A stretch of DNA of 14,927 bases from Coprobacter secundus (GTDB lineage Bacteria > Bacteroidota > Bacteroidia > Bacteroidales > Coprobacteraceae): NCBI GenBank assembly GCA_000803105.1, contig JTDA01000031.1:1-14927 (forward strand), read 5' to 3'. Every line of letters begins with the position of its first letter. The stretch's first letter is position 1. Made by a program: the position numbers and the translations under genes. Positions 7,891 to 14,334 of the stretch are shown here, piece by piece. The notes under the pieces were generated by a model, which saw only the letters and a program-made list of their open reading frames with translations, was not told the origin of the DNA and searched no databases.

Positions 7891-7947
7891 AATACGCTAA
7901 GTGGCGTTAAATTCCCAATTTCAGGTATCGACGTTACTTGGCGTATT
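7891..7947. repeat. 17-bp imperfect inverted repeat between fabH and era
   Basis: Arms at 7891-7907 and 7931-7947 pair over all 17 positions: 14 Watson-Crick pairs plus three that are G-U in a plus-strand RNA and A-C in a minus-strand RNA. The 23-base loop holds a nested perfect stem, AAATT (7909-7913) and AATTT (7917-7921), around CCC. On the minus strand the structure is followed by a T-rich stretch (complement of 7881-7890), so it may serve as a loose terminator for fabH, whose stop is 30 bases upstream. The wobble pattern instead suggests a plus-strand RNA. It could also be a decayed repeat copy. Confidence 0.6.
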
Positions 7948-7976
7948 CTATAATTCTACTCAAACGAGATATCAAC

Positions 7977-8969
7977 TTATACTTTATTGTAGGCCCATTT
8001 CAAATAAAGTGCCCCCCAGGTAAACCCCGCACCAAAGGCTGTAAGAATTATATTATCTCCTTGCTTAAATTTTCCTTCCCATTCTGATAAACATAAAGGA
8101 ATAGATGCCGCACTAGTATTCCCAAACTTCTCAATATTCATCACAACTTTTTCAGGAGCAATATTAATCCGGCCAGCAATGGCTTCAATAATACGGGCAT
8201 TGGCCTGGTGAGGTATAAACCAATCAATAGAATCAAATGTCAAATGATTCCGTTCAGCAACATTCAATGTCGATTCAAGCATGTCTGAAACAGCATGTTT
8301 ATACACAGCGCGGCCTTCTTGATAAACATAATGTTCCATTCGGTCAATGCTCTCATGAGTTGCCGGATATGCTGACCCTCCCGCTTTCATTAACAAATGA
8401 GGAAGACCTATACCGTCTGTATGCATCACTGCATCTATTACTCCTAAATTTTTATCAGAAGGCTCAAGCATTACTGCCGCAGCTGCATCTCCAAAAAGAG
8501 GACAAGTATTTCGGTCCGTATAATTAGTCATTGATGACATCTTTTCTGCTGCCAACACAATCACTTTTTTATATAAGCCACTCTTAATATATGCAGCACC
8601 TGCTTGCAAAGCAACAATAAAACCGGCACAAGCCGCTTGTATATCATAACCAAAACAATGTTTAATACCAGATTTCTCAGCTATGATCGAAGCAGTCGAA
8701 GGAAACCGATAATCAGGATTAGATGTTGCACAAATAATAAGTTCCACATCATCTGGAGAAATTCCCGTTTTTTTAAGAAGCTCATTTACCGCTCGATAGC
8801 CTAATTCGGAAGAGCCTAACCCTTCTCCTTTCAATATTCTACGTTCTTTTATTCCTACACGAGTAGTTATCCACTCATCATTGGTATCTACCATATGAGA
8901 CAACTCTTCGTTAGTCAAAATATAATCGGGAACGTAAGAAGCGACACCCGTAATTACAGCATTTTGCAT
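7977..8969 (-). CDS. fabH: Beta-ketoacyl-ACP synthase III (FabH)
   Basis: 330 aa enzyme that condenses acetyl-CoA (or a branched primer) with malonyl-ACP to start type II fatty acid synthesis. The catalytic triad is visible: C114 in DIQAACAGF, H254 in WFIPHQAN and N284 in FGNTSAASIP. Further family marks are the N-terminal ITGVASYVPDYILTN, DEWITTRVGIKERR (31-44), and the C-terminal AFGAGFTWGALYLKW. The length is slightly above the roughly 317 aa of E. coli FabH. Primer preference cannot be read from sequence; Bacteroidales make branched fatty acids, so branched primers are likely. Upstream lies rpmF, as in the yceD-rpmF-plsX-fabH order of many bacteria, but plsX is absent here. A strong terminator ends 16 bases before its ATG, so expression may depend on read-through or an unseen promoter. 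Confidence 0.95.
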   Translation of the reverse strand: MQNAVITGVASYVPDYILTNEELSHMVDTNDEWITTRVGIKERRILKGEGLGSSELGYRAVNELLKKTGISPDDVELIICATSNPDYRFPSTASIIAEKSGIKHCFGYDIQAACAGFIVALQAGAAYIKSGLYKKVIVLAAEKMSSMTNYTDRNTCPLFGDAAAAVMLEPSDKNLGVIDAVMHTDGIGLPHLLMKAGGSAYPATHESIDRMEHYVYQEGRAVYKHAVSDMLESTLNVAERNHLTFDSIDWFIPHQANARIIEAIAGRINIAPEKVVMNIEKFGNTSAASIPLCLSEWEGKFKQGDNIILTAFGAGFTWGALYLKWAYNKV

Positions 8970-8985
8970 AAAAACTTAGTATTAT

Positions 8986-9017
8986 AAAAAAAATGCCCTA
9001 AAAAGCGTCTTTAGGGC
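8986..9017 (-). terminator. Intrinsic terminator or attenuator between rpmF and fabH
   Basis: On the minus strand GCCCTAAA (9017-9010) and TTTAGGGC (9002-8995) form a perfect 8-bp stem with a 7-base loop. After one A there are eight Ts (8993-8986). It lies 41 bases after the rpmF stop and 16 bases before the fabH ATG. The form is that of a textbook rho-independent terminator. Confidence 0.85.
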
Positions 9018-9058
9018 TTGAATTCTATAGCGTATTTAATTTCGCCTTTCGGGCCCCA

Positions 9059-9244
9059 TTAAATAGCAGCTTCTTTTTCAATTGCTAATTTACCTCTGTA
9101 ATAACCGCATTCACCGCATACAGTATGGTAAATATGCCATGCTCCACAATTAGGGCATACTGCCATAGTTGGGGCTACAGCCTTATCATGAGTTCTTCTT
9201 TTGGCTGTTCTTGTCTTCGATTGTTTTCTTTTAGGATGTGCCAT
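9059..9244 (-). CDS. rpmF: 50S ribosomal protein L32 (bL32)
   Basis: 61 aa, full-length L32. It starts with the typical basic MAHPKRKQSKTRTAKRR. A zinc-ribbon is seen as CPNC (residues 30-33) and CGEC (43-46), so this is the zinc-binding (C+) form. The ATG is 12 bases after the yceD stop, and the two are surely co-transcribed, a pairing conserved widely in bacteria. A terminator follows at 8986-9017. Confidence 0.96.
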   Translation of the reverse strand: MAHPKRKQSKTRTAKRRTHDKAVAPTMAVCPNCGAWHIYHTVCGECGYYRGKLAIEKEAAI

Positions 9245-9256
9245 TTTTTTATTACT

Positions 9257-9841
9257 TTAATTATTATCTATTATTTTTTTTAACTCGTCCCATCGCGGGT
9301 CTGTTTTTACTTCTGAAATTTCAGAATCATCGTCATCATAAAGGGCACCGTCATCTTCTTCAGCGTCATCATCATTTTCTCCTACTATATGTGCCCGATG
9401 CTTTTTCAACTGTGAGCTCATCGCCTTATTACATTTTCCTACCGGATGTACATGTTTTAACGGAATAGTTAATGCTATAAACTCATATATGAACCAAGCC
9501 ACATTAATCTCACCCTCCGTCTCAGGGACAATCACTATATCATCACTTTCTTCACTATATTCTTTCCCAAATTTCACGTATATCCGCTCATGCGTAGCAA
9601 CCTCAAAATCCATGTAATCAAGACATCGGTCACATGGAATTTGTATAACGCCAGCAATCTCAAAATTCAACTCAAACGTTTCTGCCGACTTTCTCACAGT
9701 CAACACAACACTCACCTTTCCCCTTTGAACTTCAGTGCTATCAATATTCCTAAAGAACTGATCGTCCAATTGATACTCATAAATCTGGCTTCCTTCCGGA
9801 AGGCTTTTGAGTGGAATCTTATATAAATTAAACTTTCCCAA
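9257..9841 (-). CDS. yceD: DUF177 / YceD family protein
   Basis: 194 aa protein of the DUF177 family. In bacteria and plastids its members sit beside rpmF and are linked to 23S rRNA accumulation and large-subunit assembly; the exact action is not settled. Visible features: IPLKSLPEGSQIYEYQLD at the N-terminus, a C-x2-C pair at C70/C73 (IPCDRCLDYM), PLKHVHPVGKC ending at C137, a highly acidic stretch about 156-175 rich in D and E, and the family's C-terminal DPRWDELKKI. The start is TTG: an in-frame TAA lies two codons upstream, and the family N-terminus MGKF begins exactly there. The -7 element at 9865-9872 leaves a leader of only about 16 bases. Confidence 0.88.
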   Translation of the reverse strand: MGKFNLYKIPLKSLPEGSQIYEYQLDDQFFRNIDSTEVQRGKVSVVLTVRKSAETFELNFEIAGVIQIPCDRCLDYMDFEVATHERIYVKFGKEYSEESDDIVIVPETEGEINVAWFIYEFIALTIPLKHVHPVGKCNKAMSSQLKKHRAHIVGENDDDAEEDDGALYDDDDSEISEVKTDPRWDELKKIIDNN

Positions 9842-9864
9842 CGGTTACAGTCGTTAAAACCCTG

Positions 9865-9872
9865 CAAAGGTA
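9865..9872 (-). promoter_or_regulatory. Bacteroidetes -7 element for yceD-rpmF
   Basis: The minus strand reads TACCTTTG, a full TAnnTTTG match, 23 bases before the TTG start of yceD. The -33 region holds only a partial match (TTTA). The remaining sequence back to the kinase stop (10042) is AT-rich and shows the loop-less palindrome CTTTTTAAAAAG but no gene. Confidence 0.6.
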
Positions 9873-10042
9873 TAAAAAATAATCTTTCTGAATAAAATTT
9901 TCAGCTCTTTTTATTCCATCTTTGCAAAAATCAACAAAATAAACACTTTTTAAAAAGGCTCAATGTTTCCTATCATATAAAAAACTGACACCTATTCTTC
10001 ATTATAGACAATAATACATCATCCTATGACTCCAAAATACAT

Positions 10043-11194
10043 TTAAACTTTTTTTAACTCTATTCGAAATGTAGTACCTTTATTTACTTCCGACTCCTTT
10101 ACATATATTTTACCATCATGATACTCTTCTATTATTCTTTTTACCAAGGTCAAACCTAATCCCCATCCCCTCTTTTTAGTTGTATATCCTGGATTAAATA
10201 CAGTTTTAAAATGTTTTCGAGATATTCCCTTTCCTGTATCCTTTACATCGATATAGCACTTTTGAGCATCTATTTTTAAGTAAATATCTATGCTTCCCTG
10301 TCCATCCATAGCATCAATCGCATTTTTACACAGATTTTCTATGACCCATTCAACCAATGGCAAACACATCATAGCTCCTACAGCTTCTTCAGGTACATGT
10401 GTCGTTATTTTTACCTTATTAGAAACCCTACGACGCATATATTCTGTCGCATTGGTTAATACTTCATTAACATAGACAAAATCCATCTCAGGTTTAGATC
10501 CTATTTTAGAAAAGCGCTCAGCAATAATAGACAATCGTTTTATATCCTTTCCCATATCTGCCAAAAGGCCCTTATCAACACCATTAAGCTCCAACAAATC
10601 CATCCACGCCATGAGAGATGAAATAGGAGTTCCTAATTGATGAGCAGTCTCTTTCGAAAGCCCAACCCAAACTTTATTCTGCTCAGCTTTCTTACTACTC
10701 ATGAGTGCTAAATAGGCTATCAAAATAAACAATATCATTACTCCTAATTGCACATGAGGATAATAAGAAAGTCGTTTCAGCAAAATAGAATCGTCATAAT
10801 AAAGATATTGCTTTGTATTTTTATCAAGGTAAATCTCAATTATGTTCGAACCTTTTTTAAAATCCTGCAGTTTTTTCTCCAAGAATTTATCTGGGTTATC
10901 TTGAGGAATCTTAATATTTAAAGTTTGCTTTATTATGTCATTTTCATCTGCAATAATAACAGGAATAGAGGTATTGCTCTGAATAATTTTCAGAATCAAT
11001 CCCATATCCATATTCATATCCTCACTAGCAACAGCACGAGTAGCATCTGCCCAAATCTCCATTTTATTTCTTTCTTCAATCGAAAGGTCATGAACTAATT
11101 TATTAGATACATATAAAAAGCCTCCAACCAATATAACAGAAATAAGTAAAAAGATAGTCTTTATTTTCTGTCGAGTATCATAAATATTTTGCAT
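10043..11194 (-). CDS. Membrane sensor histidine kinase, orphan
   Basis: 383 aa. Two membrane segments (about residues 13-30 and 149-167) enclose a periplasmic sensor region of about 118 residues with no recognised fold. There is no evident HAMP domain: the second segment runs almost directly into the dimerisation helix. H box: LSKETAHQLGTPISSL with the phospho-acceptor H185. ATPase: N box ENLCKNAIDAM (286-296), G1 DTGKGIS (319-325), F box around HFKTVFNPGYTTKKR (328-342) and G2 GWGLGLTLV (343-351). The catalytic set is complete, so it should be active. No response regulator is adjacent; its partner must be elsewhere. It stands alone between the tsf terminator and the yceD promoter. The stimulus is unknown. 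Confidence 0.9.
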   Translation of the reverse strand: MQNIYDTRQKIKTIFLLISVILVGGFLYVSNKLVHDLSIEERNKMEIWADATRAVASEDMNMDMGLILKIIQSNTSIPVIIADENDIIKQTLNIKIPQDNPDKFLEKKLQDFKKGSNIIEIYLDKNTKQYLYYDDSILLKRLSYYPHVQLGVMILFILIAYLALMSSKKAEQNKVWVGLSKETAHQLGTPISSLMAWMDLLELNGVDKGLLADMGKDIKRLSIIAERFSKIGSKPEMDFVYVNEVLTNATEYMRRRVSNKVKITTHVPEEAVGAMMCLPLVEWVIENLCKNAIDAMDGQGSIDIYLKIDAQKCYIDVKDTGKGISRKHFKTVFNPGYTTKKRGWGLGLTLVKRIIEEYHDGKIYVKESEVNKGTTFRIELKKV

Positions 11195-11264
11195 GCTATA
11201 ATTTTATTGCTATTCTTAAATATTAACGACATATACAAACCTTTATTGCAGCATAGTAAAAATA

Positions 11265-11272
11265 CAAACTTA
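11265..11272 (-). promoter_or_regulatory. Possible -7 element for the histidine kinase gene
   Basis: The minus strand reads TAAGTTTG, matching TAnnTTTG, 70 bases before the kinase ATG and just past the tsf terminator. No -33 element is visible. It is placed where a promoter is needed, but the motif alone is weak. Confidence 0.35.
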
Positions 11273-11315
11273 TAAAACAAATAAAAACGGCCATCTTATA
11301 TAAGACAGCCGTTTT
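11270..11315 (-). terminator. Intrinsic terminator after tsf
   Basis: AAAACGGC (11284-11291) pairs with GCCGTTTT (11308-11315), and the inner palindrome TCTTATATAAGA (11294-11305) extends the stem. The two positions between them are G-U pairs only in the minus-strand RNA, which agrees with the direction of tsf. A T-rich stretch follows on that strand. It lies 23 bases after the tsf stop and ends the rplM-tsf operon. Confidence 0.88.
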
Positions 11316-11338
11316 CAATTTTATAGAAAAAATATTTT

Positions 11339-12160
11339 TTATTCAGCATTCAACGTAACTCGCTTAAATGCTGTTACAGTTAAATCTTTATTTTGAGATT
11401 TCAAATATTGCTGGATGCTCTCTTTGGGTTCTTTTACAAATGCTTGTTCAAGCAATGTGGCCTCCTGGAAGAACTTATTGATACGACCTTGTGCAATCTT
11501 ATCTAACATTTCTTCTTTTTTACCTTCTTCACGAGCTTTCTCTTTTGCAATCTCTAATTCTTTTGCCACAACTTCTGCTGGGACGTCGTCGCGTCCAACA
11601 GCTATAGGATTCATAGCTGCCACTTGCATGGCAACATCACGAGCCACCTGATATTCAACTGGCATATTAAATCCCACAATAGTTGCCAATTTGTTTCCCG
11701 GATGAATATAAAATATTGTCGATGGAGCAGAAACGAATTCATAAAAACCAAGTTCCATCTTTTCTCCAGTAATACCACTCTGATCAACAATTAATTCTGA
11801 CACTGGACGTCCATTCACAATCATAGACTTTAACGCTTCAATATCCGTAGGTTTACTTTCCAATGCAGCATCCAATATAGACTGAGTAAGGGCAATGAAG
11901 TCTTTATTCTGTGCAACAAAATCAGTTTCACATTTTAAAGCTACAATAGCAGCAAAACCATCTTTTACTGCAGCCAAAACACAACCTTCAGATGCTTCAC
12001 GATCCTCACGCTTTGCAGCAATAGCTTTTCCTTTCTTACGGATTATTTCCATCGCACCGTCAAAATCGCCATTAGCTTCATTCAATGCGTTTTTACAATC
12101 CATCATACCAGCTCCTGTCATTTTACGAAGCTTAGTTATATCTGCCAATGTTACAGCCAT
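11339..12160 (-). CDS. tsf: Elongation factor Ts
   Basis: 273 aa nucleotide-exchange factor for EF-Tu. An N-terminal UBA-like domain is seen (ITKLRKMTGAGMMDCKNAL), followed by the TDFV motif at 79-82 (CETDFVAQN) that contacts EF-Tu, the core repeat domains, and a C-terminal stretch with AQGRINKFFQEATLLEQAFVKE. The length is close to E. coli EF-Ts (283 aa). It lies downstream of rpsB, the standard pairing, across a 91-bp gap with a hairpin. A good Shine-Dalgarno AGGAG (12172-12168) sits 7 bases before the ATG, unusual for this phylum and consistent with independent, strong translation. Confidence 0.96.
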   Translation of the reverse strand: MAVTLADITKLRKMTGAGMMDCKNALNEANGDFDGAMEIIRKKGKAIAAKREDREASEGCVLAAVKDGFAAIVALKCETDFVAQNKDFIALTQSILDAALESKPTDIEALKSMIVNGRPVSELIVDQSGITGEKMELGFYEFVSAPSTIFYIHPGNKLATIVGFNMPVEYQVARDVAMQVAAMNPIAVGRDDVPAEVVAKELEIAKEKAREEGKKEEMLDKIAQGRINKFFQEATLLEQAFVKEPKESIQQYLKSQNKDLTVTAFKRVTLNAE

Positions 12161-12167
12161 AATTTAT

Positions 12168-12172
12168 CTCCT
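12168..12172 (-). promoter_or_regulatory. tsf: Strong Shine-Dalgarno of tsf
   Basis: The minus strand reads AGGAG, 7 bases before the tsf ATG. Other genes in the window have A-rich leaders without a clear Shine-Dalgarno, so this one stands out and fixes the tsf start. Confidence 0.7.
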
Positions 12173-12199
12173 AATTTTTTGTTATTAAAATAAGCGGCG

Positions 12200-12231
12200 A
12201 AAGAGTAGAACCACAATAAGCCCTACTCTTT
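12200..12231 (-). promoter_or_regulatory. Hairpin between rpsB and tsf
   Basis: AAAGAGTAG (12200-12208) and CTACTCTTT (12223-12231) form a perfect 9-bp stem with a 14-base loop in the rpsB-tsf gap. It is 21 bases after the rpsB stop. No T-tract follows directly on the minus strand (CGCCGCTT comes first), so it looks more like a partial terminator, an RNA-stability element or a processing site than a full stop. Confidence 0.55.
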
Positions 12232-12251
12232 TACTCTCCTATCCGATTTTC

Positions 12252-13091
12252 TTATTCTTCCGTATCTTTGAGGAACTTCTCTGCGACATTAGCATTTAAA
12301 GCCTCGTCGTCTTCTTTTTTAGTTCTCTCTTTTTTTGCTACACGAGTTTTCTTCTCTTTCTTGGGAGCTTCACCTTCAGCAGCTTCAGTATCAATTTTTT
12401 CTGCTTTTCTTTCTTCTAAGCCTTCTTGCATAGCACCGCAAACAGCATTCAAAATCACCTCAATAGATTTTGTTGCATCATCATTGGCAGGAATTACATA
12501 ATCAATATTCGAAGGATCAGAATTTGTATCTACCATTGCAAATACAGGAATGCCCAAACGATTAGCTTCACGTACTGCAATATGTTCCTTCATAACATCA
12601 ACAACAAATAAAGCAGATGGGAGGCGCGTCAAATCAGCAATACTACCTAATGTCTTCTCTAATTTAGCACGTTGACGAGTAACCTGTAACTTCTCACGTT
12701 TCGAAAGATTATCAAAAGTTCCATCTTTTGTCATCTTATCAATAGTCGCCATTTTCTTAACCGCCTTACGAATAGTCGGAAAGTTTGTAAGCATACCACC
12801 CGGCCACCGTTCAATAACATAAGGCATATTTACTGAAGCTGCTTTTTCTGCAACTACTTGTTTTGCCTGTTTCTTCGTTGCAACAAAAAGTACCTTCTTA
12901 CCAGATTTAGCAATCTGTTTTAATGCAGCTGCGGCATCTTCAACTTTAGCAACTGTCTTATAAAGATCAATGATATGAATACCATTGCGCTCCATAAAAA
13001 TATAAGGAGCCATTGCCGGATTCCATTTTCTCTTCAAATGCCCAAAATGAACACCGGCTTCTAATAATTGGTCGAAATTTGTAATTGACAT
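12252..13091 (-). CDS. rpsB: 30S ribosomal protein S2 (uS2)
   Basis: 279 aa. The conserved core is clear: LEAGVHFGHLKRKWNP near the start, YIFMERNGIHIIDL, FVATKKQAKQVV, RWPGGMLTNFPTI, the LPSALFVVD segment and VPANDDA near residue 200. After about residue 222 there is a highly charged tail rich in K and E (for example PKKEKKTRVAKKERTKKEDD), which makes it some 38 residues longer than E. coli S2. Such tails are common in S2 of Bacteroidetes and are likely disordered. It is preceded by a 127-bp gap with a structured element, and followed by tsf. Confidence 0.96.
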   Translation of the reverse strand: MSITNFDQLLEAGVHFGHLKRKWNPAMAPYIFMERNGIHIIDLYKTVAKVEDAAAALKQIAKSGKKVLFVATKKQAKQVVAEKAASVNMPYVIERWPGGMLTNFPTIRKAVKKMATIDKMTKDGTFDNLSKREKLQVTRQRAKLEKTLGSIADLTRLPSALFVVDVMKEHIAVREANRLGIPVFAMVDTNSDPSNIDYVIPANDDATKSIEVILNAVCGAMQEGLEERKAEKIDTEAAEGEAPKKEKKTRVAKKERTKKEDDEALNANVAEKFLKDTEE

Positions 13092-13218
13092 TTTCTTTCT
13101 TTTTAATTCGTTTACTTTCTACTAAATCAATTGCAGGGTAGTCCCCTCATGTATTAGGAATCTCTGCAATTTGGATACTAAACGCTTAATACTTGTCGTG
13201 AAAACCCTACAAATACTA
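13092..13218 (-). promoter_or_regulatory. Structured rpsI-rpsB gap, candidate S2 leader
   Basis: In the minus-strand RNA, AATTGCAG (13170-13163) pairs perfectly with CTGCAATT (13137-13130), closing a 25-base interior. Inside, UUCC can pair with GGGA, or AGGG with CCCT, two alternatives that exclude each other in part. S2 is known to regulate rpsB-tsf through its leader in enterobacteria; a similar role here is inference only. No convincing promoter is seen inside the gap, so rpsB is probably reached by transcription from rplM. The S2 start follows an A/G-rich stretch. Confidence 0.4.
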
Positions 13219-13605
13219 TTAACGTTTGCTAAACTGAAATCTTTTTCTTGCTTTGGGACGTCCTGGTTTTTTACGCTCTACAGAACGAGGGTCACGAGTC
13301 ATAAATCCTTCAGCTTTCAAAGCGGGCTTATCATCTGGATTAATTTTCACCAATGCGCGAGCAATTGCTAAACGTAAAGCTTCCGCTTGACCTTTGAAAC
13401 CTCCACCGTCAAGATTTACTTTAATATCATATTTTTCGGTAGCACCCAAAGTAGACAATGGTTGCTTTACGATAAATTGAAGGATACTTGAAGGGAAATA
13501 TACTGTTAAATCTTTCTTATTGATGGTAATAACACCAGTTCCCTCTTTTACGAATACACGGGCAACCGCAGCTTTTCGTCTTCCTATTGCATTAACTACT
13601 TCCAT
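13219..13605 (-). CDS. rpsI: 30S ribosomal protein S9 (uS9)
   Basis: 128 aa, full length. It shows the family N-terminus NAIGRRKAAVARVFVKEG, the GGGFKGQAEALRLAIARAL segment (67-85), the LTRDPR-like FMTRDPRSVERKKPGRPKAR, and the C-terminal arginine of FSKR that reaches the P-site tRNA. It starts 5 bases after the rplM stop, the universal L13-S9 pairing. Confidence 0.97.
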   Translation of the reverse strand: MEVVNAIGRRKAAVARVFVKEGTGVITINKKDLTVYFPSSILQFIVKQPLSTLGATEKYDIKVNLDGGGFKGQAEALRLAIARALVKINPDDKPALKAEGFMTRDPRSVERKKPGRPKARKRFQFSKR

Positions 13606-13610
13606 ACTGC

Positions 13611-14066
13611 TTATTTAAGAGAGTTTATATCTATTGTTTTAGGTTGTTGTGCCTGATGCGGATGTTCAGACCCAGCATATACATAAAGGTTACCCAGCAA
13701 TTTAGCACCGAGTTTATTTTTAGGCAACATGCCTTTAACTACGCGATTAAATAATTTGGCATCACCTTTTTTCTGTAAATCAGCAGGAGAAAATTTCCTT
13801 TGACCACCAGGATAGCCCGTAAATTTCAAATATACACGATCTGTCCACTTTTTCCCTGTCAAAACTACTTTCTCCGCATTAATAATAATTACATTATCGC
13901 CACAATCTACATGCGGAGTATAACTTGGTTTATACTTACCCCTCAATAGCTTCGCAACTTTAGCCGACAAACGTCCCAGCACCTGATCGGTTGCATCAAC
14001 CACAACCCATTCTTTTTGTACAGTTGCTTTGTTTGCAGAAATGGTCTTATAACTTAAAGTATCCAC
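13611..14066 (-). CDS. rplM: 50S ribosomal protein L13 (uL13)
   Basis: 151 aa, complete. It begins MDTLSYKTISANKATV as in other Bacteroidales and has VVDATDQVLGRLSAKVAKLLRGK (22-44), HVDCGDNVIIINAEKV (52-67), YPGGQRK (85-91) and VKGMLPKN (110-117). The start codon is GTG, not ATG: the bases at the conserved first position read GTG on the minus strand, and no in-frame ATG is near. It is first in rplM-rpsI-rpsB-tsf. A good promoter lies at 14184-14213, leaving an untranslated leader of about 110 bases in which the hexamer AAGTGG, also present at the start codon, occurs twice more (14149-14144 and 14121-14116). Confidence 0.97.
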   Translation of the reverse strand: MDTLSYKTISANKATVQKEWVVVDATDQVLGRLSAKVAKLLRGKYKPSYTPHVDCGDNVIIINAEKVVLTGKKWTDRVYLKFTGYPGGQRKFSPADLQKKGDAKLFNRVVKGMLPKNKLGAKLLGNLYVYAGSEHPHQAQQPKTIDINSLK

Positions 14067-14183
14067 TTGCTTAATTTTTTAATTTGTTAATTACTTAAAT
14101 TACACGCAACTACACCCACTTCGGACACAGAAGCAAAGCATAGCCACTTAAAATTTTCTCAAATTTTGATAATAATCGGCTCG

Positions 14184-14213
14184 CAAAGGTACGCTTTTTA
14201 TCTGAAATACAAA
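14184..14213 (-). promoter_or_regulatory. Bacteroidetes promoter of the rplM-rpsI-rpsB-tsf operon
   Basis: On the minus strand TTTG (14213-14210), 18 bases and TACCTTTG (14191-14184) match the Bacteroidetes -33/-7 consensus (TTTG, about 19 bases, TAnnTTTG) almost perfectly. This is the best promoter in the window, as expected for a ribosomal protein operon. It follows the upstream gene's terminator. Confidence 0.78.
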
Positions 14214-14221
14214 ACTTTTCA

Positions 14222-14256
14222 ATAAAAAAAGAAGTAGTCATATTAACCTACTTCTT
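14222..14256 (-). terminator. Intrinsic terminator of the flavodoxin-like gene
   Basis: AAGAAGTAG (14229-14237) and CTACTTCTT (14248-14256) form a perfect 9-bp stem with a 10-base loop. On the minus strand the stem runs into TTTTTTTATTG, a clear U-tract. It ends transcription about 80 bases after the flavodoxin-like stop and just before the rplM promoter. Confidence 0.87.
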
Positions 14257-14334
14257 CCATCGCACAATTTATTACTTCCAATTCATAACATCCAAGTTAG
14301 TCTACATTAAAAGGAGTATCAGCTTTAGCAAGAA

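Noticed and set aside
9945..9960. Palindrome CTTTTTAAAAAG after the histidine kinase gene
   Set aside because: It has no loop and only A-T pairs in its core; in such AT-rich DNA it is likely chance and is a poor terminator.
11895..12188. 97-aa plus-strand frame opposite tsf, and similar frames opposite rpsB
   Set aside because: Ser/Ala/Phe-rich mirror translations of Lys/Glu/Ala-rich coding sequence; no independent support.
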